From contig CALODL010000033.1 in assembly GCA_942492115.1 (NCBI GenBank), positions 434,001-498,000 on the forward strand: a DNA stretch of 64,000 nucleotides, given 5' to 3'. The stretch is from CALODL01 sp942492115 (GTDB taxonomy: Bacteria > Planctomycetota > Phycisphaerae > UBA1845 > CAIVHJ01). Positions within the stretch are counted from its first letter, which is position 1; each line of letters begins with the position of its first letter. A model generated the notes under the pieces. It did no database searches. It was not told where the DNA came from and worked only from the letters and a program-made list of their open reading frames with translations. This document shows positions 43,125-52,251 of this stretch, one piece after another. The translations under genes and the position numbers were made by a program.

Positions 43125-44244
43125 ATGTCTGCCGAAGATACTGACGTAGCAATCATTGGAGCCGGACCGGCTGGATCAGCCGCGGCCATCGATCTGACCC
43201 GCCGGGGTCAGCGCGTGCTCCTGATCGATAAGCGGATTTTCCCGCGCGACAAACTGTGCGGGGGTTGGGTCTCGAGTACTGCGACTGCGCGCATTCGTGC
43301 GTTGCTCGGACCACACATCCATTTGCCTGGCGTGACCGCCACGCGCGTGACCTTCGTGCTTGGGCAGCGTGAGGTTCAACTGCCTGCACGCAGGCGCGGA
43401 CGCGTCGCGTTGCGCTCGCAGTTGGACACCATGCTGGCTCACGCCGCTGCGCTCTCCGGAGCTGAGCTGCGCTGCGGTGAGGCCGGTGGTCTCGTGCGCC
43501 GCTCCGATCGCTTCGAAGTTCAGGTCGGTGATGACCAGCGTGTACGGGCGCGCGTGGTGCTGCTGGCCACGGGGCTCGGCGGTCTCAGCGAGCGCCTCGA
43601 GCTTCCGCAGCGCCCGGTCAAACGGCGTCAGGTCGCTCAGCAGTGGGCCCAGCGCGTAACCTACGAGACCCCGGCGGCTGGGTGGCGTTGAACTGCACTG
43701 GTTGCGCGGGGGGTTGGTCAGCCTCGCCGTTCCACGCGATGGGCTGTTGCTCGTGACGGTCACGACCGACCTGCCGGTCAAAGAAGCGGACGACACTTCT
43801 CCTCTGGCGCTGTTGCAATCACGCAATCCCGACGCGCGGATCTGGAAGACCCTGCGACCTCCTCGACAGCGCCAGCCCGCCGAGTTGCGCTTCCCATGGC
43901 AACCAGCCGTCCTGGGCGTCAGGAACCTCCTGCTCATCGGCGACGCCGCAGGTTATGCAGATGCCGCCAGCGATGGCATCGGTGGCGCGTTCATCTCGGC
44001 AGCTTGCGCGGCCGAAGCTGCGTGCGCGGATGGCCACGTCGTGCAGCGGTACACGGCACTGATGAAACAGTTCCACCGCCTGCCCAGGCGAACGCCCTTC
44101 ATCCGCCGCATGATGCACCACCCCGTGGCCCACTACCTGGCCCAGCATTGGCCGGAACAGCCCCTGCGGCGCGCGGTGGTTTCCGGGGCCGGCATGTCGA
44201 ACCTCGACACACGGACCGCCCCTCCGCGAGTCCCGACGTTTTGA
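43125..44244 (+). pseudogene. FAD-dependent oxidoreductase (geranylgeranyl reductase-like), frameshifted
   Basis: The first part (MSAEDTDVAIIGAGPAGSAAAIDLTRRGQRVLLIDKRIFPRDKLCGGWVS) is a classic FAD-binding Rossmann fold of the geranylgeranyl-reductase/halogenase superfamily and ends at a stop near 43691. The continuation, in another frame from about 43684 (GVELHWLRGGLVSLAVPRDGLLLVTVTTDLP ... LLIGDAAGYADAASDGIGGAFISA), holds the second FAD motif GDAAGYADAASDGIG. One missing base near 43678-43686 explains the split. Restored, it would be about 373 residues. It may act on isoprenoid lipids or quinones, which is inference. It is convergent with rho. Confidence 0.78.
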
Positions 44245-44273
44245 GCAGCCGCTGGTGGCCGTCGGTCGATGAA

Positions 44274-45377
44274 CTAGATTTTTCCCTGGCTGATGAATTC
44301 GGAGTTGGTTGAGTACTTGCCCATGGCTTCGAGCAATGTCTCCATTGCACGGATGGAGCCCTTGTCGAACAGCCGACGACGGATCGCATGACTCATCTCC
44401 AGCGCCTGCGGCGTCAGGAGGAGTTCTTCTTTGCGCGTCCCCGAGCTTGGCAGGTCGATGGCCGGCCACAGACGGCGATTGGCCATCTCGCGACACAGCA
44501 TGATCTCCATGTTGCCGGTGCCCTTGAACTCGTTGAAAATGACCTCATCCATGCGGCTGCCGGTCTCGATGAGGGCCGTGGCGATGATGGTCAGCGAGCC
44601 CCCGCCTTCGACGTTGCGGGCCGCACCGAAGATCGACTTGGGTTCGGTGAGTGCCCGGATATCGAGGCCACCGGACATGATTCGCCCGCTGCCGCGTGTC
44701 GCGGCGTTGAACGCCCGCCCGAGCCGGGTCAATGAATCGAGAAGTATGATGACATCCTCGCCGCACTCTACGTGACGCTTGGCTTTGGCGATCATCAAGC
44801 GCGCGATGCGAACGTGCGAAGCAACGTTTTCGTCGTTGCTGCTGGCGATGACCTCGCCGCGCACATTGCGACGCATGTCGGTCACTTCCTCGGGCCGCTC
44901 GTCGATGAGCAGCACCATGGTGTAAGCCTCGGGGTAGTTGGCTGCAATACCGTGGGCCATTTGCTGCAACAGGACGGTCTTGCCGGTACGCGGCGGAGCG
45001 ACTATGAGACCGCGTTGTCCAAACCCGATAGGTGTCATCAGATCGATGATGCGCATCGTCATGGGGCCACCGGCGGTGTCGAAGTGCAGCGGCAAGTTGG
45101 GATCGATGGCCGTGAGATCTTCGAACGGGGCGCGCTGAAGGTGGTCGTCGAGGCCGACGCCGTTGACCTTGTCGACTGCCCGCAGCATCAGCCGGCGGCG
45201 CTTGTCGACCTTGCCCGGACCTTCGACGGTCTCTCCCCCCCGCAGGACGTTATCGCGAACAACGGAGGCCGGGACCAGGACATCCTTGGGCCGTTGACGG
45301 TAGTTCATTTTGGGATCGCGGAGGAAACCGCCACCCTTACCGTCCAATTCGAGCGTACCACAGACCGCATCCGACAT
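44274..45377 (-). CDS. rho: transcription termination factor Rho
   Basis: This is a hexameric RNA helicase that ends transcription. It has 367 residues from ATG 45377. It has the OB-fold RNA-binding start (VCGTLELDGKGGGFLRDPKMNYRQRPKDVLVPASVVR), Walker A APPRTGKTVLLQQMA, VLLIDERPEEVTDMRR, Walker B VIILLDSLTRLGRAFN and the C-terminal AIDLPSSGTRKEELLL. It is shorter than the E. coli protein (419) because the N-terminal helical bundle is missing. It is a stand-alone gene. Confidence 0.94.
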   Translation of the reverse strand: MSDAVCGTLELDGKGGGFLRDPKMNYRQRPKDVLVPASVVRDNVLRGGETVEGPGKVDKRRRLMLRAVDKVNGVGLDDHLQRAPFEDLTAIDPNLPLHFDTAGGPMTMRIIDLMTPIGFGQRGLIVAPPRTGKTVLLQQMAHGIAANYPEAYTMVLLIDERPEEVTDMRRNVRGEVIASSNDENVASHVRIARLMIAKAKRHVECGEDVIILLDSLTRLGRAFNAATRGSGRIMSGGLDIRALTEPKSIFGAARNVEGGGSLTIIATALIETGSRMDEVIFNEFKGTGNMEIMLCREMANRRLWPAIDLPSSGTRKEELLLTPQALEMSHAIRRRLFDKGSIRAMETLLEAMGKYSTNSEFISQGKI

Positions 45378-45702
45378 ATTGATCACCATCGTAAATGGAA
45401 ACTATCTCAGACTCAGATTCGTTGACGAGATCGGATGATCATCATTCTGAGACGGCAACATGAGTCCCTGCAGCGCGCACACCACTCTGAAAGATGGTCC
45501 GCGTACAAATCCAGTGAAGGGTTCCCCTCCTTCGTCTGGATGACATTACGGTTGCACATGTGCCGTGCAACGCGTCATGGCTTCTCTACCGCCCTCCGCG
45601 CCAAGTGACACTGTACGACTTACAGTGCGATGAAGCAAATCAGCTGTACCGGGCTGTGAAAACTTTCGAGAGCAGCCTGGGACCCGGGGCGGACAGGCAA
45701 AA
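45378..45702. other. gene-free stretch upstream of rho
   Basis: About 325 bases, lying upstream of rho and downstream of the cytochrome c lipoprotein gene (both on the minus strand). No ORF with a plausible start, RNA gene or repeat was found; it presumably holds the rho promoter. Confidence 0.55.
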
Positions 45703-46128
45703 TCAATTGTCCTGGGCGCCATCTGCGATCCAGTCCTCGATGACCTGGAGTTCGGCTTCCGTCAGGCGGGCACTGAACAATGGCATGCGCTGGCCGGCCG
45801 GCGGGTCGTCGAGGAGGACTTTGAGAAACAGCAGGCTGGCCTGTGCGTCTCCAGGAACAATCAGTTTCAGCTGGTCATCTGTCTCGGCTGCTACGTTCAC
45901 GGCGCTGGCATGTGTCGCGCCTGGCCGCAGATCGAGCTCGAGCCCTGACGCGAAGGACGAACCAGGAAAGTGGCAGGTGCTGCAATGGGTGTCGAATATG
46001 GGTTGGACGTCGTCGGCCAGAGAGATCGCACGCCCGGGTGGCGTGACATCGGGGACCGTGGTTGCACCACAGCCCGCAGCCGACAGGACAACACACGTAC
46101 TCAGCAGAACCAGGAACCACTTGGACAT
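45703..46128 (-). CDS. lipoprotein with a single cytochrome c motif
   Basis: This is a 141-residue protein. The signal WFLVLLSTCVVLSAAGC ends in a lipobox Cys; the mature protein has one heme site CSTCHF followed by FASGLELDLRP and the later VVPGDAQASLLFLKVLLDDPPAGQRMP, with a Met as likely sixth ligand. The layout resembles the small planctomycete cytochrome c domains (PSD1/C-type) that accompany exported oxidoreductases. It starts 88 bases after the eboF stop on the same strand, so read-through from the ebo operon is possible, but it is not a known ebo component. Confidence 0.82.
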   Translation of the reverse strand: MSKWFLVLLSTCVVLSAAGCGATTVPDVTPPGRAISLADDVQPIFDTHCSTCHFPGSSFASGLELDLRPGATHASAVNVAAETDDQLKLIVPGDAQASLLFLKVLLDDPPAGQRMPLFSARLTEAELQVIEDWIADGAQDN

Positions 46129-46216
46129 GCCACCCTCCAGGCGGGGAATCTCGTTGAATCAGCCTGACGATCCAGTATTCGACATTATAGACGCACGGAT
46201 GTCATCTGGACGAGAG

Positions 46217-47590
46217 TCAGGCCAACTCATCGAACACGTGCCGGAGGATGACATCATGCACTGCCGTGCACGGCATCCGGGGTTGCCCATCCGCCACCTC
46301 GGAGGTCGTGAGCATGATCGGCTGCAGGCTGTCGGGGAGATCGACGCGACCGTGGGAGCCGCGCACCAGCGTGTTATCCAGTGGGATCACATCCATGAGC
46401 ATCCGTTGGCCAAGCCGCTTTTGCAGCAGCCGCCAGGCGATACGCAACCTGGGGGCGAACAGCAACGGATCGAGGAACAGCTCACACGGGTCGTACCCCG
46501 GTTTGCGATGGATGTCGACACACCGTGCAAAATCTGGCGCCCGGGCGTCGTCGAGCCAATAATGGTAGCTGAACCATGTCCCTTGACGGGCGACGAGTAC
46601 GAGGTCTCCGCTGCGCGCGTGCGCCAGAAGACCCTGCTCCACGCGAGGTATCACCTGATCGACCTCAGGCAGCGCCGCGAGGCACTCTCTGACCGCCGGG
46701 ATATCCGCCGAGTCTCGAACATACACATGGGCGATCTGGTGGTCGCATACGGTGAACGCGCGACTGGCGCCTGCATCGAGTAACTCGAGGCCCTCCTCGA
46801 CGCGCACACGCAAGAAACCGGCACGACGCAAAGCGCGATTGGGCGTGGCGGCGCGATCGACAGCTTCGATGCCGTATTCGCTGACGATGATCGGACGAAC
46901 ACCTGCGCCACTGAAGTACTCGAGCATGCGGGCCACGACCGTGTCGACTTCGCGGGCGGCCGCTGCGCTGCGCGGATCATCCGGACCGAAGCGCTGCAGG
47001 TCATAATCGAGATGCGGAAGGTAGGCCAGTGACAACGTCGGCCGGTGCCACTGGTGCACGCGCAGGGTGGCCTCTGCGATCCACCGCGTCGATGCGATGG
47101 CCGCGCCCGGGCCCCAGAACGAAAACAGTGGAAAGGTTCCGAGTTCGGCCTGGAGCCGCTCGCGAAGTTCAGGCGGCTCTGCGTAGACGTCCGGCAACTT
47201 GCGACCGTCGGCCTTGTAAATGGGCCGTGGCGTGACCGCATAGTCCACGGCAGCATACATGTTGTACCACCAGAACATCTTGGCTACTGTAAATGTAGCG
47301 TCGCGCCGTCGAGCGGCGTCCCACACCTTGTCCGCTCTGACCAGATGATTGGACTGCTTCCAGAACTGCACATCGGACAGTTCGCGGTCATACCACCCGT
47401 TGCCGACGATGCCGTGCTCGGCCGGAGACGTGCCGGTCAACATGCTGGCCTGCACGGCGCAAGTCACGGCCGGTAGCACGGGCTGAAGGCGAATCTGTGC
47501 CCCGCGCTCGGCGAAATTCTGCATGGCCGGACAATGTGCCAGAAGAGACTCGTTCAGGCCGACGACGAGGATGACTGCTGTAGGTTGCAC
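46217..47590 (-). CDS. eboF: EboF-like alkaline-phosphatase-superfamily protein
   Basis: The protein has 457 residues from GTG 47590, which has AGGA at normal spacing; a GTG at 47644 would add 18 residues. The N-terminus VQPTAVILVVGLNESLL and LPAVTCAVQASMLTGTSPAEHGIVGNGWY, with candidate nucleophile Thr43, place it in the nucleotide pyrophosphatase/phosphodiesterase branch of the alkaline phosphatase superfamily. Asn13 stands where many relatives have a metal-binding Asp. Later SEYGIEAVDRA and CDHQIAHVYV supply further metal-type residues. It is the last gene of the ebo operon. In known ebo clusters EboF is the phosphatase-like member, and the natural substrate is unknown. Confidence 0.83.
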   Translation of the reverse strand: MQPTAVILVVGLNESLLAHCPAMQNFAERGAQIRLQPVLPAVTCAVQASMLTGTSPAEHGIVGNGWYDRELSDVQFWKQSNHLVRADKVWDAARRRDATFTVAKMFWWYNMYAAVDYAVTPRPIYKADGRKLPDVYAEPPELRERLQAELGTFPLFSFWGPGAAIASTRWIAEATLRVHQWHRPTLSLAYLPHLDYDLQRFGPDDPRSAAAAREVDTVVARMLEYFSGAGVRPIIVSEYGIEAVDRAATPNRALRRAGFLRVRVEEGLELLDAGASRAFTVCDHQIAHVYVRDSADIPAVRECLAALPEVDQVIPRVEQGLLAHARSGDLVLVARQGTWFSYHYWLDDARAPDFARCVDIHRKPGYDPCELFLDPLLFAPRLRIAWRLLQKRLGQRMLMDVIPLDNTLVRGSHGRVDLPDSLQPIMLTTSEVADGQPRMPCTAVHDVILRHVFDELA

Positions 47591-47649
47591 TTCAAGGTCC
47601 TGTTGATTGAGTCCAAGGCCCGTCCACCAGTCCGAGATGGTCACACCGA

Positions 47650-48513
47650 TCAGGTACCGGCAATCCGGCGGTGGCCCCACACGGTCAGCAGGAATGCAGC
47701 CACAGCCACCCCTGCCAGCCACCATTGTTCAAGCATCACGAGAATCGCTGCATCTATGAGGCAAAACCCCGCCAATTGGGCCATGACTGCCTGCTTCAAC
47801 GCCTGTTTCCGAGCCAGCCATGCTGCGCGCACCAGCCAGCCCGCGAGCATGGCAAGCGCCCATCCGCCCGGCCCGGTCCACCCCGGGATGGCCACGAGGA
47901 TACCACCGATGGTCACGGCGGGCATGAGCCACGCCAGGTGCCGCGCCGGCCCCGGCTGATCATCGTTTTCGGAACGCGCGACGCCAGTCAACAGCACCGT
48001 GTACAGCGTCACGGCCCCGCTCACGAGGGCCACTGTGGCCCACGGCACAGGCCAGACGATCGACGTCGCGGCAACCCAGTAGACCAGACCGCGGCACAAC
48101 CCCATGAGAATGACTGCCCACGGCGTCCGGCGATGCCACAGGTCGTACGCCAGAATCGTGCTGCCGAGGACCACGGCGCACACCCCGGCCGCTGGAGCCA
48201 GCCAGGCAAGGATGGCAATTGCGCTGGCCATGAGCACGAGCGCGACCATCGTCGCGGTACCCGGGCCGATGCGACCGCTCGGCAGCGGACGTTCGGGACG
48301 GTGCTCCCGGTCGTATGCGAGGTCCATGACGTCGTTCAGAATCATGCCGGCGGAATACAGGCCGGCGATTGCCAGCACGACCCATGTCCACCACATCTGC
48401 GGCGCACCGACGAGCGCTGCGCCCGCCAGTACGTTGGTCAAACACGTCGGCAGGTTGGAGATGCGCAGCAGTTCGGCCCACGCGCGCACCGGCGACTTGT
48501 CCGCAGCCTGCAT
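47650..48513 (-). CDS. eboC: EboC-like UbiA-family prenyltransferase
   Basis: This is a 287-residue polytopic protein with about eight or nine helices. Its start ATG overlaps the eboE stop (TGATG), which excludes the longer frame. The Asp-rich prenyl-diphosphate motif is NDVMDLAYDREHRPERPLPSG at residues 60-80, as in UbiA enzymes that join a polyprenyl group to an aromatic or polar head. The second Asp-rich motif is weak (SENDDQPG). Together with the cyclitol-like product expected from EboD, it suggests that the pathway makes a lipid-linked compound, which is inference. Confidence 0.87.
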   Translation of the reverse strand: MQAADKSPVRAWAELLRISNLPTCLTNVLAGAALVGAPQMWWTWVVLAIAGLYSAGMILNDVMDLAYDREHRPERPLPSGRIGPGTATMVALVLMASAIAILAWLAPAAGVCAVVLGSTILAYDLWHRRTPWAVILMGLCRGLVYWVAATSIVWPVPWATVALVSGAVTLYTVLLTGVARSENDDQPGPARHLAWLMPAVTIGGILVAIPGWTGPGGWALAMLAGWLVRAAWLARKQALKQAVMAQLAGFCLIDAAILVMLEQWWLAGVAVAAFLLTVWGHRRIAGT

Positions 48514-49640
48514 CAATCCCCTGTCCTCTGCTCGAGCACATCCGTCAACCAACCGATTTCGCGAGCGATGCATGCAGGCAATGTGCCGGCGCGATGCTCC
48601 GCGGGCAAGACGGACCACGCATAGGTTTCGATTTCGAGTATGGATTCGGCGGGCGCCGCGGTCAGCGCCAGCGGGATATCCCCTGCGGTGGTGGCCAGTA
48701 GACCAATCCGCTCGTGGTCGATCGGTACATGAAAATGGATCCGCCAGCGCCCCGCATCCGTTTCTGCACGCAGTGCCGGTGCAAGGTCCTCGTAGAACCG
48801 CAGCGGACCGTTGCTGTCGCAGACCGTCGTTTGATGAAGGTACCGGGGTTCGGAAAAACGATTGAGTTGTGCACGCAGCCCACTGCGCTCGGCGGCGGCA
48901 CAAGCGTCGAAATCGACCTCGATGGCTGAAGACACCTGAATCTTGTTTACCGCAATGCCTGCTTCCGCGTAGCGGGCCAGGACTGCCGCCTGATCCTCGA
49001 ACATCACGGCCGTATGGCAAATGTCATGACACACGCCGATGTGGTCGCGGTGCTTCGGGACATGGTTGTCGAAGAAGCGCAATACGTCGCCGGAGTCCTG
49101 CAACACGCAGCCAGGCTCGGGTTCGAGGTCAATGGTGATGTGGCGCTCATTGGCCACCGCGCTGCTAGCCAGGTGCTCGGCAATGTCGTGCAGGTGACCT
49201 GCAGCCTGGGCGAGGTCGCGCGTCCCCCACCCCACGGGCAGGGTCGAAATGCTGGCCCGTGCGCCTGCGGGCAACACGGCGTTCAGAATGCGCGCCAGGT
49301 CGAGTGTATAGTCCCGCCGCCGCACGTCGTCCCATGGCGGTTCATACACCCGGTGCTTGACGACCTCACCGTGGAAATCACCGTAGGGAAAGCCGTTGAG
49401 TGTGACGCAAGTCAGTCGATTGTCAGCGAGCCACGCCCGCAACTGTTCTGTTGCATTCTGTGCGATGATCTCACGTGCCGTGGCCGCAGAGAGCCACAAA
49501 CCGATCGCGAGAGATCGATCCGTCCGCAGCAGCCGACGCACATCCGCCGTGCACCGTGTGACATTGGCCTTCATTTCCGACCAGTTGGCCCCGGCAAGCA
49601 CGTTGGTGCAGTAAGCGATCGGCGACTGCGCTTCAGGCAT
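48513..49640 (-). CDS. eboE: EboE-like sugar isomerase-type TIM barrel protein
   Basis: The protein has 375 residues from ATG 49640, overlapping the eboB stop by eight bases. It has the xylose isomerase-like/AP endonuclease 2 TIM-barrel look: IAYCTNVLAGANWSEMKANV at the start, CVTLNGFPYGDFHGEVVKHRVYEPPW, ITIDLEPEPGCVLQDSGDVLRFF, IGVCHDICHTAVMFED, and VQVSSAIEVD/FHVPIDHERIG with Glu, His and Asp at metal-site positions. The NVLAGANW and NGFPYGDFHG phrases fit my memory of EboE proteins. The reaction is unknown; an isomerase or epimerase on a polyol is plausible. Confidence 0.85.
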   Translation of the reverse strand: MPEAQSPIAYCTNVLAGANWSEMKANVTRCTADVRRLLRTDRSLAIGLWLSAATAREIIAQNATEQLRAWLADNRLTCVTLNGFPYGDFHGEVVKHRVYEPPWDDVRRRDYTLDLARILNAVLPAGARASISTLPVGWGTRDLAQAAGHLHDIAEHLASSAVANERHITIDLEPEPGCVLQDSGDVLRFFDNHVPKHRDHIGVCHDICHTAVMFEDQAAVLARYAEAGIAVNKIQVSSAIEVDFDACAAAERSGLRAQLNRFSEPRYLHQTTVCDSNGPLRFYEDLAPALRAETDAGRWRIHFHVPIDHERIGLLATTAGDIPLALTAAPAESILEIETYAWSVLPAEHRAGTLPACIAREIGWLTDVLEQRTGD

Positions 49641-50439
49641 CGACTTTGAATTTCGGTGACTGGCCGAGGAACGCCAGTGGGTTGTCGAACGAAATCTTGC
49701 TGATGGTCTGCGGCAAATGCCCGCGTCGCCGCATTTCGAGCTGCGCCTTCGGAACGGCCAGCGGATCACTCGGTCCCCAGTCGCCGGCGGAGTTGATCCA
49801 GATCCGCTCGCTGCCGTAGGTCTCAATAATGTCTGCGGCACGTTGCGGCGTACATTTGGTATCAGGATACAGAGTCATGCCAGCCCAGCACCCGCGATTG
49901 AGAACCTCCTGAACAGTATGTTCCTCGACATGGTCAATCAGCACCCGCTCAGGATTGATGTCCGGTCGATTGGCAATGGCATCGAGAATCAGACGGGTGC
50001 CCTTGAGCTTGTCCTCGAGATGGGGCGTGTGGACCAGAATCAACTGATCGTGATGGCTGGCCAGTTCGACGTGCTCCTCGAAAATGATCAGCTCGTTGCG
50101 ACTGTTCTTGTTCAATCCGATCTCGCCGATGCCCAGAACATTGTCGCGCTCGAGGAACTCGGGGATCAAGGCCATGACCTCGCGAGCGAAGCCGACATCT
50201 TCGGCTTCCTTGGGGTTGATACACACCCAGCAGAAGTGGCGGATGCCATAGGCCCGGGCCCGAGCCGGCTCCTGTTCGGTCAACAGACGAAAGTAGTCGT
50301 AGAAACCCTGCGGCGAACTGCGGTCGTACCCGGCCCAGAACGCCGGCTCGCTCACGGCGACACAACCGGCCTGAGCCATGCGTTGATAATCATCCGTCGT
50401 CCGTGACACCATGTGGATGTGCGGATCGATATACCTCAT
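49633..50439 (-). CDS. eboB: EboB-like TatD-family metal hydrolase
   Basis: This is a 268-residue amidohydrolase-fold protein. Metal ligands match the TatD pattern: His7 and His9 in DPHIHM, Glu106 in IGEIGLNK, His137 in LVHTPH, His170 in LIDHVEEH and Asp220 in SAGDWG. The start overlaps the upstream small gene by ATGA. TatD proteins are nucleases or hydrolases, but EboB forms a distinct branch linked to ebo clusters and its substrate is not known. Confidence 0.87.
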   Translation of the reverse strand: MRYIDPHIHMVSRTTDDYQRMAQAGCVAVSEPAFWAGYDRSSPQGFYDYFRLLTEQEPARARAYGIRHFCWVCINPKEAEDVGFAREVMALIPEFLERDNVLGIGEIGLNKNSRNELIIFEEHVELASHHDQLILVHTPHLEDKLKGTRLILDAIANRPDINPERVLIDHVEEHTVQEVLNRGCWAGMTLYPDTKCTPQRAADIIETYGSERIWINSAGDWGPSDPLAVPKAQLEMRRRGHLPQTISKISFDNPLAFLGQSPKFKVDA

Positions 50440-50738
50440 GAGGTACCTCCGGGTGCACCAAACGCCCCCTTCGTGCCTGCCTGCGCAATCGGCTCGGTGG
50501 ATGTGTCGCTGAACACCAGCTGAACGCGACGGGCGCGATCCGGCTGCCCGTCGATCAGGACCGCCAGGGCCCGGTCGAACGCCGCCAGACGAAAGTCCTG
50601 ATCAGGACCGTCCGCGGCACAGCGCTCGACGCGATCGAGAAAAGCCGCCAGATCAATGAGTTTGGCACGGTGTTCGAGGAAATACAGATCGATCGCCGCC
50701 CGACGCGACATGGGACAGGTGTGCTGTTCTGCGGACAT
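50436..50738 (-). CDS. 100-residue unknown protein inside the ebo operon
   Basis: The gene is short but embedded: its stop overlaps the eboB start (ATGA), and it begins 43 bases after eboD. The central part is helical (AAIDLYFLEHRAKLIDLAAFLDRVERC, then FRLAAFDRALAVLIDGQPDRARRVQLVFSDTSTEPIAQ). It has no membrane segment or signal. It sits where a conserved partner would be expected, yet it is about half the length of EboA and I see no likeness to the EboA sequences I recall. It may be a small subunit or regulator specific to this lineage's ebo clusters. Function unknown. Confidence 0.7.
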   Translation of the reverse strand: MSAEQHTCPMSRRAAIDLYFLEHRAKLIDLAAFLDRVERCAADGPDQDFRLAAFDRALAVLIDGQPDRARRVQLVFSDTSTEPIAQAGTKGAFGAPGGTS

Positions 50739-50780
50739 AGGGTGCAGGCCTTCCAGGCTGTGGATTGAGGTCCAGGATGT

Positions 50781-51938
50781 TCAGATCCTGGTGTTATCCA
50801 CTGCGCCGGCGAGGTAGTCAATGGCACTGCGTACCTGGGTCGGGTCGATGTCGTGGACGACGGTCGCCTGCCCGACGCTCTCGAGCATGGGAATGGCGAG
50901 GCGGCCACCGAGATGCTCACGGAACTCGTGCAGGCCCTCGAGAAGCGTATCCGGCTGGCGAAGCCTCTCGTCGAACAACGCAAACCCGAGATCGGACAGG
51001 CAGCGGTGTACGGCCGCAACGACCTCCCACCCGATCATGCCGGTCAACGCGCCATAGGCCACGTCGAGAGCGATGCCGATGGCCACGGCTTCCCCGTGGC
51101 GCAAGTCGAAATCGCTCATTTGTTCGAGCTTGTGCGCAGCCCAGTGACCGAAATCGAGCGGTCGCGCCCAACCCAGTTCGAACGGATCGCCTCCACAGCA
51201 AATATGGTTGAAATGCAGGGTACACGAGCGTTGCAACACGGCCGCCGCCTGGTCCATGTCACGGGCAGCGATGGTCGTGGCAGCGGCACACAAGTCATCA
51301 AAAAGCGTGCGATCCTTGATCAAGCCGACTTTCACCGCTTCGCTGAATCCATTGCGCCAATCGCGATCATCAAGCGTTTCGAGAAACGCCAGGTCGTTGA
51401 TCACCGCCAGCGGGACATCGAATGCCCCAAGGTAGTTCTTCTTGCCGAACGCGTTGACGCCGTTCTTGACCCCGATGCCGGAATCGCCCTGGGCCAGTGT
51501 CGTCGTCGGGCAGCGGACCAAACGGACGCCACGATGGGCCGTGGCCGCCGCGTAGCCAACAACGTCCAGGACCGCTCCGCCACCGATCGCCAGCACGATC
51601 GACCTGCGACACAGGCCGCGGGCGTCGATCGCGTCCAGCACCCCTCGCAGAACGGCTGGATCGTTCTTGGCGTGCTCGCCCCCGGGTACCACATGCACGG
51701 GGCCGGTCGGACAGAGCGTCCCGGTGTGGTTAGCAGCGTGTGTCGCAATGGTCTCCGGCAGATCGGGCCATTCAGCGAGCACGCCGGCGTCGAGGCACAC
51801 GAGCACTCGAGCCGGGATGTCCTCCGGCAGGGCATGCCGGATCGTGTCAGGGAGTACCGTGTTATGTGGTTCGAAGATTCCGCGCGCAAAACGGACGCGA
51901 TGGACGTACTTCACCTGGATCTCGGCATTCAGCTCCAC
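50781..51938 (-). CDS. eboD: EboD-like 3-dehydroquinate synthase family protein
   Basis: The protein has 385 residues. GTG 51938 is chosen because GGGAGG lies directly upstream and homologues start close to this point; an ATG 16 codons earlier is possible. It belongs to the sugar phosphate cyclase superfamily: NAD-binding IVLAIGGGAVLDVVGYAAA at 114-132, TTTLAQGDSGIGVKNGVN at 146-162, and zinc ligands Glu200 (FSEAVKVG), His265 (DFGHWAAHKLE) and His281 (LRHGEAVAIG). It is expected to cyclise a sugar phosphate to a carbocycle. It is the first gene of the operon, in keeping with an early biosynthetic step. It is not a standard AroB, as the context is ebo, not shikimate. Confidence 0.87.
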   Translation of the reverse strand: MELNAEIQVKYVHRVRFARGIFEPHNTVLPDTIRHALPEDIPARVLVCLDAGVLAEWPDLPETIATHAANHTGTLCPTGPVHVVPGGEHAKNDPAVLRGVLDAIDARGLCRRSIVLAIGGGAVLDVVGYAAATAHRGVRLVRCPTTTLAQGDSGIGVKNGVNAFGKKNYLGAFDVPLAVINDLAFLETLDDRDWRNGFSEAVKVGLIKDRTLFDDLCAAATTIAARDMDQAAAVLQRSCTLHFNHICCGGDPFELGWARPLDFGHWAAHKLEQMSDFDLRHGEAVAIGIALDVAYGALTGMIGWEVVAAVHRCLSDLGFALFDERLRQPDTLLEGLHEFREHLGGRLAIPMLESVGQATVVHDIDPTQVRSAIDYLAGAVDNTRI

Positions 51939-52251
51939 GTCACCTCCCGGTCGCAATCCGTTGATCATACTGGTTTTGCTTCCCACCCTGCAAAGTCGAG
52001 CGTGCCAGACGCGGCTGAGTCCGGATAAACGGCTGCCAGGCGACGGGACATCCCGCCTGTAGCGTTACATTAGAGTTACACGGAAAACCGTTCTATGGCC
52101 CTTAGGATTGGTATATTCTCCTCACAGTCAGACCGATTCGAGACCTCAGGGGAAGAGGTCACTCCGGCCGGGGCTCGACACGCCCACGATTGCCTGGAGT
52201 CGACACAGAACAACAAGACAACCTTTTTAGAACTTCGAAAGGAACGAAGAG

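Noticed and set aside
50781..51938. Standard shikimate-pathway AroB
   Set aside because: Family motifs are shared, but the gene heads an ebo-type operon and has no shikimate neighbours, so EboD is the better call.
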